Below, piece by piece: positions 1-5,992 of a stretch of DNA of 11,675 nt. The stretch lies in assembly GCA_029237515.1 (NCBI GenBank), contig JARBAV010000114.1, positions 1 to 11,675 of the forward strand. Reading direction: 5' to 3'. Every line of letters begins with the position of its first letter. Positions within the stretch are counted from its first letter, which is position 1. This DNA is from Nitrososphaerales archaeon. Lineage in GTDB: Archaea > Thermoproteota > Nitrososphaeria > Nitrososphaerales > Nitrososphaeraceae. A program made the position numbers and the translations under genes. Under the pieces are notes generated by a model, which was not told where the DNA came from, made no database searches, and saw only the letters and a list, made by a program, of their open reading frames with translations.

Positions 1-264
1 ATCTAGCAACATAATGTACTCATTTACCGTCTGCTGAATTACCCTTTCGTCTGTAGTATCTTCTCCAAGAAAATTGAGAATGGCAGACATTCCTTTGCCA
101 TTAGAAATTCTCGCCGATGATAAGGCATCTTCATAGGTATCACCTGAGATCCAATTTCTGGCAATCTTAAACAAAAATTTTTCTAATAAAAGTCGACGCG
201 AATTTGGTGACTGAAGAGAAGCTTCCTTATAATACCAGTTATTGTTAGCTTTAGTCACTTTCAC
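1..264 (-). CDS. Proline dehydrogenase, N-terminal part (3' end outside window)
   Basis: The 88 visible codons read as the amino-terminal region of a proline dehydrogenase family protein, the FAD enzyme that oxidises proline to pyrroline-5-carboxylate. The recognisable part is residues 32-70, with a FKIARNWISGDTYEDAL stretch followed by an NGKGMSAILNFLGED stretch; this matches the family's early 'A-x-x-W-I-x-G...G-x-x-A-x-L-D-x-L-G-E' pattern. The catalytic barrel lies beyond the window edge. The start is GTG at 264: the frame is open only to a stop at 280-282, there is no ATG, and a TATA-like AAATATTATT (291-300) sits about 30 nt upstream, which fits a nearly leaderless mRNA. A second GTG at 258 is possible. 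Identity is by motif recognition of a short N-terminus. Confidence 0.72.
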   Translation of the reverse strand, partial: MKVTKANNNWYYKEASLQSPNSRRLLLEKFLFKIARNWISGDTYEDALSSARISNGKGMSAILNFLGEDTTDERVIQQTVNEYIMLLD

Positions 265-290
265 ACATAATATTGTAGGTCAATCAGACT

Positions 291-300
291 AATAATATTT
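291..300 (-). promoter_or_regulatory. TATA-like box of proline dehydrogenase
   Basis: On the minus strand this reads AAATATTATT, 27-36 nt before the GTG at 264. Archaeal transcription starts about 25-27 nt after the TATA box, so the mRNA would begin almost at the start codon. The assignment is by spacing and composition only. Confidence 0.4.
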
Positions 301-455
301 GATTAATAAAGAGTTTTAACAACAAACCCTGAAATCCTGTCCCCCCTCCATATTAGTTGATAATTTAGTGTATGACTACCGAGCGAATGACTAATAACTA
401 ATATCCAAATTGGAAGTTCCAGATTTTAAGTGATATCTTCACCATTAATTTAAGA

Positions 456-605
456 TCAACTATGACATAAATCAAATGTGCCTAGACATTCTTCGCAGAA
501 GTATTTTTCGCGTGAGGTACGAATGATCTGAATCTTTTTGCTAGTGCGAAAGCAGCTGTTGCATCGCAATATAAAATCATTCGTAGCAGGATCCCACTCT
601 TCCAT
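456..605 (-). CDS. Small zinc-ribbon-like protein (49 aa)
   Basis: A 49-residue frame runs from ATG at 605 to TGA at 456-458. It carries two CxxC knuckles, C15-N-S-C18 and C37-E-E-C40, separated by 18 residues, plus a further C47-H48 near the end. This is the pattern of a single zinc ribbon (Cys4), as in many small archaeal proteins. The linker between the knuckles is basic (R20, K23, K24, R29, R32, K34), so nucleic-acid binding is possible but is inference. It lies 190 nt upstream of proline dehydrogenase on the same strand; the latter has its own TATA-like box, so an operon is not required. I know no specific family. Confidence 0.6.
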   Translation of the reverse strand: MEEWDPATNDFILRCNSCFRTSKKIQIIRTSREKYFCEECLGTFDLCHS

Positions 606-814
606 ATATCAAACTATCAGACTACCTTCAATATATTATTATCATAGGAATTCGTTGTCAAAGGAAACAAGTCCAGAACCAACACCAACACCCTAACTGG
701 TGTGCACGATCTATGAGTGAAATCTTCAAGGAAGGTGAATACGATAGAAAACTAAAATAAAATGCAAAATTAAAGGAAGACAGAATTGTCACGTAAAGGC
801 ACTTCAAAAGAAGC

Positions 815-2170
815 TCATTCGTTTCCATTATCCGCTTCTTGTTGGGGTTTTATATTTCTAAAGCTGAAGTATAAAGCGATGTCGTAAATCACCTTCAGAA
901 TCCCTCCAATTAGAAAAGGAGCAAAAAATAATGAAAGGGATTGTATAATGTATCCGGCTAATGATGGCGATAAGGTTTGAGATATATTTCGTGAAATGTT
1001 AGTTATTCCAGTTGCAGCCGTTCTTTCTTCATCCTTAACTACTGATACTATGTAAGATTGTCTTGTAGGCACGTCCATTTGTGAGAGAGCCATTCTAATG
1101 AGATAGAGGATTGCAGCTATAGGAAGTGTCGGAGCAAATGCTACGACAATTATAAGAATGTTGGCTGGTAAATGAGTAAAAACCATTGTATTGATTAAAC
1201 CGATTTTGTCAGCAATCCTTGCAGCAGCCATGAATGAGATAGCGGTTACCACTCCTGAAATTGATAGAATGTACGATATTGTAGAGAGATCTGCTCCAAA
1301 CCTTGCATAGAACCATAATGAAACTATGCTCTGGATCACAAACCCTCCAGCGAATGAATCAATGGCAAACAGTGCCGACAATTTGGTAACAATCCCCTTT
1401 GATCTAGGAGACAATATTGAAGAGAACAAGAGCTTTCTCTGTTCGTTGTTTTGAGGTAGGTTTTGACCTCCATTACTTTTCTTGCCCTTATTGAATTTCT
1501 CATGTCCTTGGCCAGTACTATTGAATGGTGAACTTTTCTCGGTTGCAGTAACTTCTATATCCTTTGAAAGGCGTAAATATATTAGAACACATGCTAGTCC
1601 TAATAGGCTATAGATGAGAAAGAGTATTTTCATAGATTCCGCAAGAGATAATTCGTTGATATATTGCTGAATGACAGTAGGCAAACCTGACAGCAGGATC
1701 CCTGCAGACATTGCAAGAGTTCCAGCCGAATTGTAAATGGCAAAAAGCGTATTTCTCTTCTTTATGTCCCTGCTCGTTCGTGGCAATATTGCCTGCTCAA
1801 TCGAAAGAAACGCGCTAGTCTCTGAGCCTGTTACATTGATTGTTCCAACAAATGCGGCGACTATCAACGCTATATAATTATTCGTTACAAAGAATATGAT
1901 ACCAGAGGAAAACATCAATAGTGAATATATGATGAGAAGGTTCTTTCGTCCTAATTTGTCTGCATAATAAGATGCTATCACATTGAACAATATACCATTT
2001 ATCAAGCTGGTTGAAAGAATCAGTCCAACCTGAACCCCGTTGAAACCAAGTAGAGCAAGATAGATTGACAGAATAACACTAAGAAAACCATAACCAAAGG
2101 TCCTGATTATTCTAGCAGCTAGAATTAACCTGCCGTCATCCGAAAGCCATGTCAGAATTCGTAAGTTCAT
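815..2170 (-). CDS. MFS transporter, probable drug/metabolite exporter
   Basis: A 451-aa major facilitator superfamily protein of about twelve membrane segments. The loop between segments 2 and 3 carries motif A in the form ADKLGRKN (residues 70-77, with D71, G74, R75, K76), and the second half repeats it weakly as ADKIGLIN (320-327). The stretch MDVPTRQSYIVSVV...ERTAATGITNISRN (365-395) is typical of exporter-type MFS proteins. A hydrophilic loop (about 202-247) joins the halves and is rich in K, N, Q and G. The length is normal. The start is ATG at 2170, with a TATA-like stretch at 2224-2235. The substrate cannot be told from sequence, and no regulator or enzyme sits beside the gene. Confidence 0.88.
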   Translation of the reverse strand: MNLRILTWLSDDGRLILAARIIRTFGYGFLSVILSIYLALLGFNGVQVGLILSTSLINGILFNVIASYYADKLGRKNLLIIYSLLMFSSGIIFFVTNNYIALIVAAFVGTINVTGSETSAFLSIEQAILPRTSRDIKKRNTLFAIYNSAGTLAMSAGILLSGLPTVIQQYINELSLAESMKILFLIYSLLGLACVLIYLRLSKDIEVTATEKSSPFNSTGQGHEKFNKGKKSNGGQNLPQNNEQRKLLFSSILSPRSKGIVTKLSALFAIDSFAGGFVIQSIVSLWFYARFGADLSTISYILSISGVVTAISFMAAARIADKIGLINTMVFTHLPANILIIVVAFAPTLPIAAILYLIRMALSQMDVPTRQSYIVSVVKDEERTAATGITNISRNISQTLSPSLAGYIIQSLSLFFAPFLIGGILKVIYDIALYFSFRNIKPQQEADNGNE

Positions 2171-2223
2171 ACCAGATCAGGACCGTAGAAAATGATGCAT
2201 TGACTAAAACAAATAAGCTCTGA

Positions 2224-2235
2224 GTATATATAATA
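2224..2235 (-). promoter_or_regulatory. TATA-like box upstream of MFS gene
   Basis: An alternating AT stretch (GTATATATAATA on the plus strand) lies 54-65 nt before the MFS start. This gives a leader of about 30 nt if it is the TATA box. A 10-bp inverted repeat lies directly upstream at 2279-2328. Confidence 0.35.
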
Positions 2236-2278
2236 ATCTATACATATCGAACCAACAATTATTCTAAATTAGCTTATT

Positions 2279-2328
2279 GTTTCATGTTCCCATCAGATGA
2301 GTTAGCTTGATTTTCTATAACATGAAAC
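2279..2328. repeat. Inverted repeat, 10-bp arms, 30-nt spacer
   Basis: GTTTCATGTT at 2279-2288 is repeated as its exact reverse complement AACATGAAAC at 2319-2328. The repeat lies upstream of the TATA-like box of the MFS gene and downstream of the SRPBCC gene end. It could be a regulator-binding pair or an RNA hairpin; no U-tract follows on either strand, so a simple terminator is unlikely. Confidence 0.5.
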
Positions 2329-2444
2329 GGAGTGTCAATGGATTCTAGATAATCAATTCAATTGGGCTTTGGATCGGTTGCAGTAGTACCTAGGTCTATA
2401 TCAAACTGCAGAATTTACTATTTGGGACTGGAAAAATGAGGGAT

Positions 2445-2981
2445 CTATTTGACTGTCTGTTCTATTTTACTCAATGCGTCTTCAGTTGCTTTCATAAAGT
2501 TGTCCTTTGCGAAACCTCTCGCGAAGACAGGGATCTTGTTCATATCCAAATCCCAAACCACATCAACCCTTGTTGCATTAGTGGCAGATATGGGGTTCAA
2601 CGTGAGTAATCGTGTGCCAATCACAGGCCCTTCCGTAATATTTGTTTGTATTAACTTTTGGTCTGGATGTAATGTTACGAACTGATGAGTTTTTGTATCT
2701 TGGGGACCAACTCCGACTGTAACCTCTCTATCCACCATGTTATCTGTCTTGTTGATATTTTTGATATCCTTCATTATTGGCCAATATCTTGTCTCCTCAT
2801 CAACATTAGAAACAATATTCCAAATTTGATCAATAGGCGCAGATATTTCGTGAGTCACTTTGACCTGTTCTGTAAGTAAAGATGAGGATATATTTTGTGC
2901 TAATGCTAGTGGTACAACACTATTGCTAGTAACGATCATTGAAGTTACTGCGAATACCGATACTATTGACAGGACTATCAC
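2445..2981 (-). CDS. Secreted SRPBCC (polyketide cyclase/START-like) protein
   Basis: A 178-aa protein with a hydrophobic N-terminus ending in an Ala-x-Ala type cleavage site (LALAQ, residues 25-29), so it is probably exported or membrane-anchored. Residues 38-176 look like an SRPBCC ligand-binding domain: V-x-H-E-I-S-A-P-I-D-Q-I-W at 42-54 is the usual first strand and helix ('xAPxExVW'), then WPIM at 67-70, alternating strands, and a final amphipathic helix at 158-176 (KDNFMKATEDALSKIEQ is its core). This domain binds hydrophobic ligands; the substrate is unknown. The start is GTG at 2981, the only start before an upstream in-frame stop at 3000-3002. The n-region lacks K/R, which is unusual; ATG at residue 15 would remove most of the signal, so GTG is preferred. 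Confidence 0.75.
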   Translation of the reverse strand: MIVLSIVSVFAVTSMIVTSNSVVPLALAQNISSSLLTEQVKVTHEISAPIDQIWNIVSNVDEETRYWPIMKDIKNINKTDNMVDREVTVGVGPQDTKTHQFVTLHPDQKLIQTNITEGPVIGTRLLTLNPISATNATRVDVVWDLDMNKIPVFARGFAKDNFMKATEDALSKIEQTVK

Positions 2982-3088
2982 TGTATCTGAACTATCGTGC
3001 TACAAGTCCAATTTATTATTGTAATACGTTTGTAAATTGGTCATAAAGTATAGGAATAGTAGTTTAGCATATTGCGAGCCGAATACTT

Positions 3089-3361
3089 CTACGGAAATGG
3101 AGTAAAGTTTTCACTAGATCCAGTTTTTCCCTCTGCTTGTCTAGTCGCGACGGCAACGCTATTTTCATCTCCCTGCACTTGAGAACTCACGTTGGAACAC
3201 AAGACATTTAGTGGAAACCAATAATTACCGCATTCATTAGTCTGTGATATGACTTGGCTCTTTTCGTAACTACTGGCAAATACAATGTGTGTACCCATCA
3301 CAGTTGATGCTGTAATTAAAAAGATGAATGCCGCAATAATGGCAAGAAATCCAAAGCTCAT
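3089..3361 (-). CDS. Small secreted protein, paralogue 1 (90 aa)
   Basis: A signal peptide (residues 1-30, hydrophobic core 5-20, VFAS near the cut) precedes a short mature region. The core, SSYEKSQVISQTNECGN through NVLCSNVSSQVQGDENSV (30-69), matches the neighbour at 3584-3820 almost position for position: YEKSQ, SQ, N-x-C-G-N, P-L, V-x-C, N, SQ-x-Q-G-D-x-N-x-V. The two cysteines, C44 and C55, are 11 apart as in the paralogue and may form a disulphide outside the cell. I have seen this kind of short YEKSQ protein in soil Thaumarchaeota but know no function. It has a 21-residue tail after the conserved part that the paralogue lacks. The ATG at 3361 lies 39 nt after a 14-nt element shared with the paralogue. 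Confidence 0.72.
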   Translation of the reverse strand: MSFGFLAIIAAFIFLITASTVMGTHIVFASSYEKSQVISQTNECGNYWFPLNVLCSNVSSQVQGDENSVAVATRQAEGKTGSSENFTPFP

Positions 3362-3399
3362 ATTCCCATGATATACTTATCATTTGGAGTTAATGTCAA

Positions 3400-3413
3400 T
3401 TAAGAAAAAACAA
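3400..3413 (-). promoter_or_regulatory. Shared promoter element, copy 1
   Basis: On the minus strand this is TTGTTTTTTCTTAA, identical over 14 nt to the copy at 3858-3871. Its proximal edge is 39 nt from the ATG of the 90-aa secreted gene. The T-tract followed by CTTAA is compatible with an archaeal BRE/TATA region. Confidence 0.5.
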
Positions 3414-3536
3414 TCGGATACACAAATCTAATATCTATTATATCAAATATTATGAAAAAATCTTCTCTACTACAAATCTTAACTTGCAACCATAATATCT
3501 TAAAAAGTCCCAAGATTACATTCAGTCACAAAATTT

Positions 3537-3552
3537 CAAAATAAAAAAAGTA
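3537..3552 (-). terminator. T-tract terminator after 78-aa secreted gene
   Basis: On the minus strand a run reading TTACTTTTTTTATTTTG lies about 32 nt after the stop codon of the gene at 3584-3820. Archaeal RNA polymerase stops at such U-runs without a hairpin. The intergenic stretch then continues AT-rich to the next promoter. Confidence 0.4.
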
Positions 3553-3583
3553 ATATACTAGATGACTACCGTGGCGATTCTAA

Positions 3584-3820
3584 TCATTGTACTCCGATGA
3601 TATTTACTGCGTTTCCGTCTCCCTGTATTTGCGATAAGAGATTTTGACAGAAAACATCCAACGGCATTTTTCCATTGCCACATGCGTTGGCTTGAGATGC
3701 GGCTTGAGACTTCTCATATTTCTTCTTCCCAGCGAGTGCACTATCTGTTGTTGAGAGTGCTGTTGCGCCAATCAACATAACTGTCAATGCAACTACGATC
3801 AGGAGATGTTTATTATTCAT
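3584..3820 (-). CDS. Small secreted protein, paralogue 2 (78 aa)
   Basis: A Sec-type signal (MNNKHLLIVVALTVMLIGAT at residues 1-20, cleavage near ALAG at 28-31) is followed by a 45-residue mature part: KKKYEKSQAASQANACGN, then MPLDVFCQN and SQIQGDGNAVN. It is a tandem paralogue of the 90-aa protein at 3089, with the same two cysteines (C47, C58) at the same spacing of 11. The frame is open further upstream to a TTG at 3871, but I chose ATG at 3820: it gives a clean signal peptide, and it places the shared 14-nt promoter element 38 nt upstream, matching 39 nt in the paralogue. The TTG would overlap that element. Function unknown; it probably acts at or outside the cell surface. Confidence 0.75.
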   Translation of the reverse strand: MNNKHLLIVVALTVMLIGATALSTTDSALAGKKKYEKSQAASQANACGNGKMPLDVFCQNLLSQIQGDGNAVNIIGVQ

Positions 3821-3857
3821 GTTTCTGATAGTGAGTAGATTGTATTGCTTTTCTATT

Positions 3858-3871
3858 TTAAGAAAAAACAA
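3858..3871 (-). promoter_or_regulatory. Shared promoter element, copy 2
   Basis: This is identical over 14 nt (minus strand TTGTTTTTTCTTAA) to the copy at 3400-3413 and sits 38 nt before the ATG of the 78-aa paralogue. The equal distance to both start codons supports a role in initiation for this gene pair and supports the chosen start. Confidence 0.5.
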
Positions 3872-3935
3872 GCGCTAAATTAAATCTGATTTATTTTCTG
3901 CAAGAAACAATGATAGGTGATGTATAGCAGTATAA

Positions 3936-3969
3936 ATTAAAAATGTACGTTGCATTCATCCACAATGCA
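3936..3969 (-). terminator. Possible hairpin terminator after DUF5996 gene
   Basis: TGCATT (3951-3956) and AATGCA (3964-3969) form a 6-bp stem with a 7-nt loop. On the minus strand it is followed by a T-rich run (complement of 3936-3944). It begins about 30 nt after the DUF5996 stop codon. The stem is weak. Confidence 0.3.
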
Positions 3970-4000
3970 TGTTGCAGGCTGATGGTGAAATGCTAGGTGC

Positions 4001-4909
4001 TCATCGGCGCTCCAATGCTTTACGATCCCAGTTGGCATTTGTCGCAGCCGCTTCATAGGTGGTTTGCAAAAAATTCAATAATGTCTCATCAGGTGAATTT
4101 GCCGTTCTGACCACTTCGTACGACAGTAAGAATTCTCCCATCCCAGTATGATAGAAAGCCTCACGTGGTTGGATTGAATAGTCTTTAAAGCCTTGGGGTT
4201 CTGGATAGGCATAGGCGTAGAAAACTGGTTCATTGATAGGACCACCACCAGGCCAAAATCCGCAACTACTTACCTCGTGCGAATACGCTTCTGCCTGCAC
4301 AAATTGGGCTACGTTTGGAGCTCCCGGATGAGCAGGTGCTGGACGTCCGGAAAAACGGGTCACTGCCAGATCAAAAGCTCCCCAGAAAAAATGAACTGGG
4401 CTCACCTTACCTGTAAACCTACAACGAAACTCTGTAAACACTCTGCTAGCTTGAGCCAAAATTCGCCAGAACCTATGTGCATATTCAGGATCATATGCTG
4501 CATGTTCTTGATCCTTTTCGAATGGAGTTCTATCGGGCACTTCTACTGGCGTGGTCCAAATCGTTATAGGCATTTCAAGTGATGCCAATGATAACATCGT
4601 TTCTTGATAAAAATCAGCAACTGATCGTGGTCTTAGAGAGACAGTTTTTGTATAGCCTTCTGCAGTTTCGATGACTAGGAGATGAGCTATAAAATCGAAG
4701 CTCATTTGCAATAGTCGACCATGATATGACATAGGAGATGTGGTGAGTCCTCGAGATGTCACATATAGGGTAGAATTCCACCAGTGATTCTCGAGATGCG
4801 TGAGTGCTAATCGAATCTTTCCCACGATTTGAGTCCACATATGAAGTGTCTCATAAGTGTCCTTCCACTCAGCCAGTGGTAATTCTGGCCATATAATTGT
4901 CGTAGTCAT
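4001..4909 (-). CDS. DUF5996 family protein
   Basis: A 302-aa soluble protein of the DUF5996 family, recognised from its conserved blocks: WPELPLAEWKDTYETLHMWTQ at the N-terminus (7-27), RFTGKVSPVHFFWGAFDLA (164-182) followed by VTRFSGR (183-189), and AEAYSHEVSSCGFWPGGG (206-223). These are rich in Trp, His and Phe, which suggests a buried pocket, but the family has no established biochemical role known to me. The family is mostly bacterial, and base composition here appears somewhat richer in G+C than the flanks, so transfer into this archaeon is plausible (inference). The ATG at 4909 overlaps the TGA of the upstream 57-aa gene by four bases (ATGA), so translation is probably coupled. The length looks complete. 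Confidence 0.85.
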   Translation of the reverse strand: MTTTIIWPELPLAEWKDTYETLHMWTQIVGKIRLALTHLENHWWNSTLYVTSRGLTTSPMSYHGRLLQMSFDFIAHLLVIETAEGYTKTVSLRPRSVADFYQETMLSLASLEMPITIWTTPVEVPDRTPFEKDQEHAAYDPEYAHRFWRILAQASRVFTEFRCRFTGKVSPVHFFWGAFDLAVTRFSGRPAPAHPGAPNVAQFVQAEAYSHEVSSCGFWPGGGPINEPVFYAYAYPEPQGFKDYSIQPREAFYHTGMGEFLLSYEVVRTANSPDETLLNFLQTTYEAAATNANWDRKALERR

Positions 4910-5079
4910 TGGACTATTTCCTTAGCCATCATCATCGCTCTCGTCAGTATATCATGTGTAAGAGGACAACGAGTTTCTTCACAGCAAACTTTGCCCATAA
5001 AATGAATGAGCATGACCCAACTTTCGCTGAAGAACTTTGGGTCAAGTTCCGACCTTTGGAATTCAGAAACATGTATCAT
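4906..5079 (-). CDS. Small Cys/His-containing protein coupled to DUF5996 (57 aa)
   Basis: A 57-residue frame runs from ATG at 5079 to TGA at 4906-4908, with the stop overlapping the ATG of the DUF5996 gene (ATGA). I do not recognise a family. Visible features are a polar N-terminus, then WVMLIHFMGKVCCEETRCPL (residues 21-40) with C32, C33 and C38 flanked by H26 and H42, which could hold a metal or disulphide, and a helical Met-rich tail (RAMMMAKEIV, 47-56). No upstream in-frame start exists before a stop. A weak TATA-like TTAGATA stretch lies about 25 nt upstream. The antisense strand has a 61-codon TTG-started frame in codon register with this one; the minus frame is preferred for its ATG, the overlap and its composition. 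The two genes probably form one transcript. Confidence 0.55.
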   Translation of the reverse strand: MIHVSEFQRSELDPKFFSESWVMLIHFMGKVCCEETRCPLTHDILTRAMMMAKEIVQ

Positions 5080-5096
5080 ATGATCATATTATAGAA

Positions 5097-5210
5097 TCAG
5101 GTATCTAAGATTTTGTTTTTTGATTTGAACGTGCCAACTTTAGGAATTACCTGAAAACGTAGCGATCGTTTTGCTAGCCAACCTCTCCCTTCCTTTCTAC
5201 ATTCTTCTAA
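5097..5210 (-). pseudogene. Possible degraded small gene upstream of the 57-aa gene
   Basis: A 37-codon frame without any start codon ends in TGA at 5097-5099, 17 nt before the ATG of the 57-aa gene. Its content is protein-like and basic (KEGRGWLAKRSLRFQVIPKV is the middle part, then GTFKSKNKILD). An ATG in a neighbouring frame just upstream (MIRRM, then a stop) would join it if one base were removed, so a single frameshift may have inactivated it. It could equally be chance open frame. Confidence 0.22.
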
Positions 5211-5450
5211 TCATAAGATGATTGTAAGTATCCTTTATCTAGAAGCTTACCGCGATTCTTGACTACCTGATCTGGATGGCATCTCGAGTACGTATACAGA
5301 CCAGATTGAACTTGCCACTAGTCAGTCTCTATGATCCTTCACCTTTTTTGAATATCAAAGGTTCACTTGTTCGAGGGTCATTCTAGTGTTCACCCATATT
5401 CCATACTAACTAAATAAACTCGCCTTTGACATTAGATACTTTTATCTGCT

Positions 5451-5462
5451 GTAACATGTTAC
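5451..5462. repeat. 12-bp perfect palindrome
   Basis: GTAACATGTTAC equals its own reverse complement. It lies 27 nt past the end of the 36-aa minus-strand candidate gene, in non-coding DNA. It could be a protein-binding site; one such site is also expected by chance at low frequency. Confidence 0.35.
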
Positions 5463-5489
5463 GAATGTGGTGTAAGCAACTTTGATTAT

Positions 5490-5600
5490 TCACCTTTTTG
5501 ATAGTCTAGGTCCGAATCTCTTCATCAGTTCTCGAATGCCAATCATAGCTAGCGGCAATAAAATAGCTGCTATTGTCCTAGTAGTACTTGGACTCACCAT
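5490..5600 (-). CDS. Candidate small single-span membrane protein (36 aa)
   Basis: ATG at 5600 opens a 36-residue frame: a polar start with one Arg, a hydrophobic span (TIAAILLPLAMIGI, residues 9-22), then a basic tail (RELMKRFGPRLSKR). That is a convincing one-span topology with the positive tail inside. A strong Shine-Dalgarno-like GGAGGTTGAT (complement of 5615-5624) lies upstream, but 18 nt from the ATG, or about 12 nt from an in-frame TTG two codons earlier. The plus strand has a 38-aa frame in the same place (5536-5652, MPIIASGNKIAAIVLVVLGL then TISNIIYQPP) with no ribosome site; it is probably the shadow. Function unknown. Confidence 0.4.
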   Translation of the reverse strand: MVSPSTTRTIAAILLPLAMIGIRELMKRFGPRLSKR

Positions 5601-5799
5601 TTCCAATATTATTTATCAACCTCCTTATTATTCTCTATGGTTTAACATGTAATTCTTCTTAATTATGTTATTAAATTGAGAATTTAATACCCTTATTCAA
5701 AGGTCTCAAGCGCTGACGTCAAACCTTATTTCTTCATTATATACATTGAGATACTCCTATCGGGGCCTACTACTAGCATAATTTTCTTTGAGAAAAGTA

Positions 5800-5925
5800 A
5801 TGCACAGTAGATCTCCCTATTACTATTGTAGTACTCAGAAGACTCAAATCGGTATTCGTCTACTTGACATATTCACAGGACTTAAGGATCTGTTAGAGAA
5901 TTTATCCATTTATTATAATGAATAG
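5800..5925 (+). CDS. Possible 41-aa protein
   Basis: An ATG-started frame ends in TAG at 5923-5925. The first third is rich in Tyr/Ser, and the second part (IGIRLLDIFTGLKDLLENL) would form an amphipathic helix. A TATA-like ATTATATAC stretch lies at about 5738-5746. There is no Shine-Dalgarno site and no known homologue comes to mind. It is the only plus-strand candidate in this stretch and may be chance. Confidence 0.22.
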   Translation: MHSRSPYYYCSTQKTQIGIRLLDIFTGLKDLLENLSIYYNE

Positions 5926-5992
5926 TAGTAACCGGAACTCAAATTTATGCATGCTAATATATATCCCTTGTACCTAATGATATACTTGCTTA

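Larger units (their letters stand above)
5080..5992. other. Gene-poor 900-bp region with short candidate genes
   Basis: No gene of normal size lies between the DUF5996 unit and the UbiD gene. The stretch holds a possible degraded gene on the minus strand (5097-5210), a 12-bp perfect palindrome (5451-5462), a 36-aa candidate membrane protein on the minus strand (5490-5600) overlapped antisense by a 38-aa frame, and a 41-aa plus-strand frame (5800-5925). These are listed separately. I see no structured RNA that I can name. Confidence 0.5.

Noticed and set aside
3821..3871. Upstream TTG start for the 78-aa secreted protein
   Set aside because: It would spoil the signal peptide and overlap the shared promoter element. 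ATG at 3820 restores equal spacing with the paralogue.
4193..4582. Plus-strand 129-codon frame inside the DUF5996 gene
   Set aside because: It lies wholly antisense to a well-recognised conserved gene, and its composition (many Cys, Trp, Ser) is that of a shadow frame.
4909..5094. Plus-strand 61-codon frame with TTG start
   Set aside because: It runs in codon register antisense to the 57-aa minus-strand gene, which has an ATG and a 4-nt overlap with DUF5996. This frame has a run of histidines and no promoter or ribosome site.
5505..5523. tRNA-like GGTCCGAATCT T-loop match
   Set aside because: No acceptor, D or anticodon arms can be drawn around it, and the bases are accounted for by the short candidate gene.
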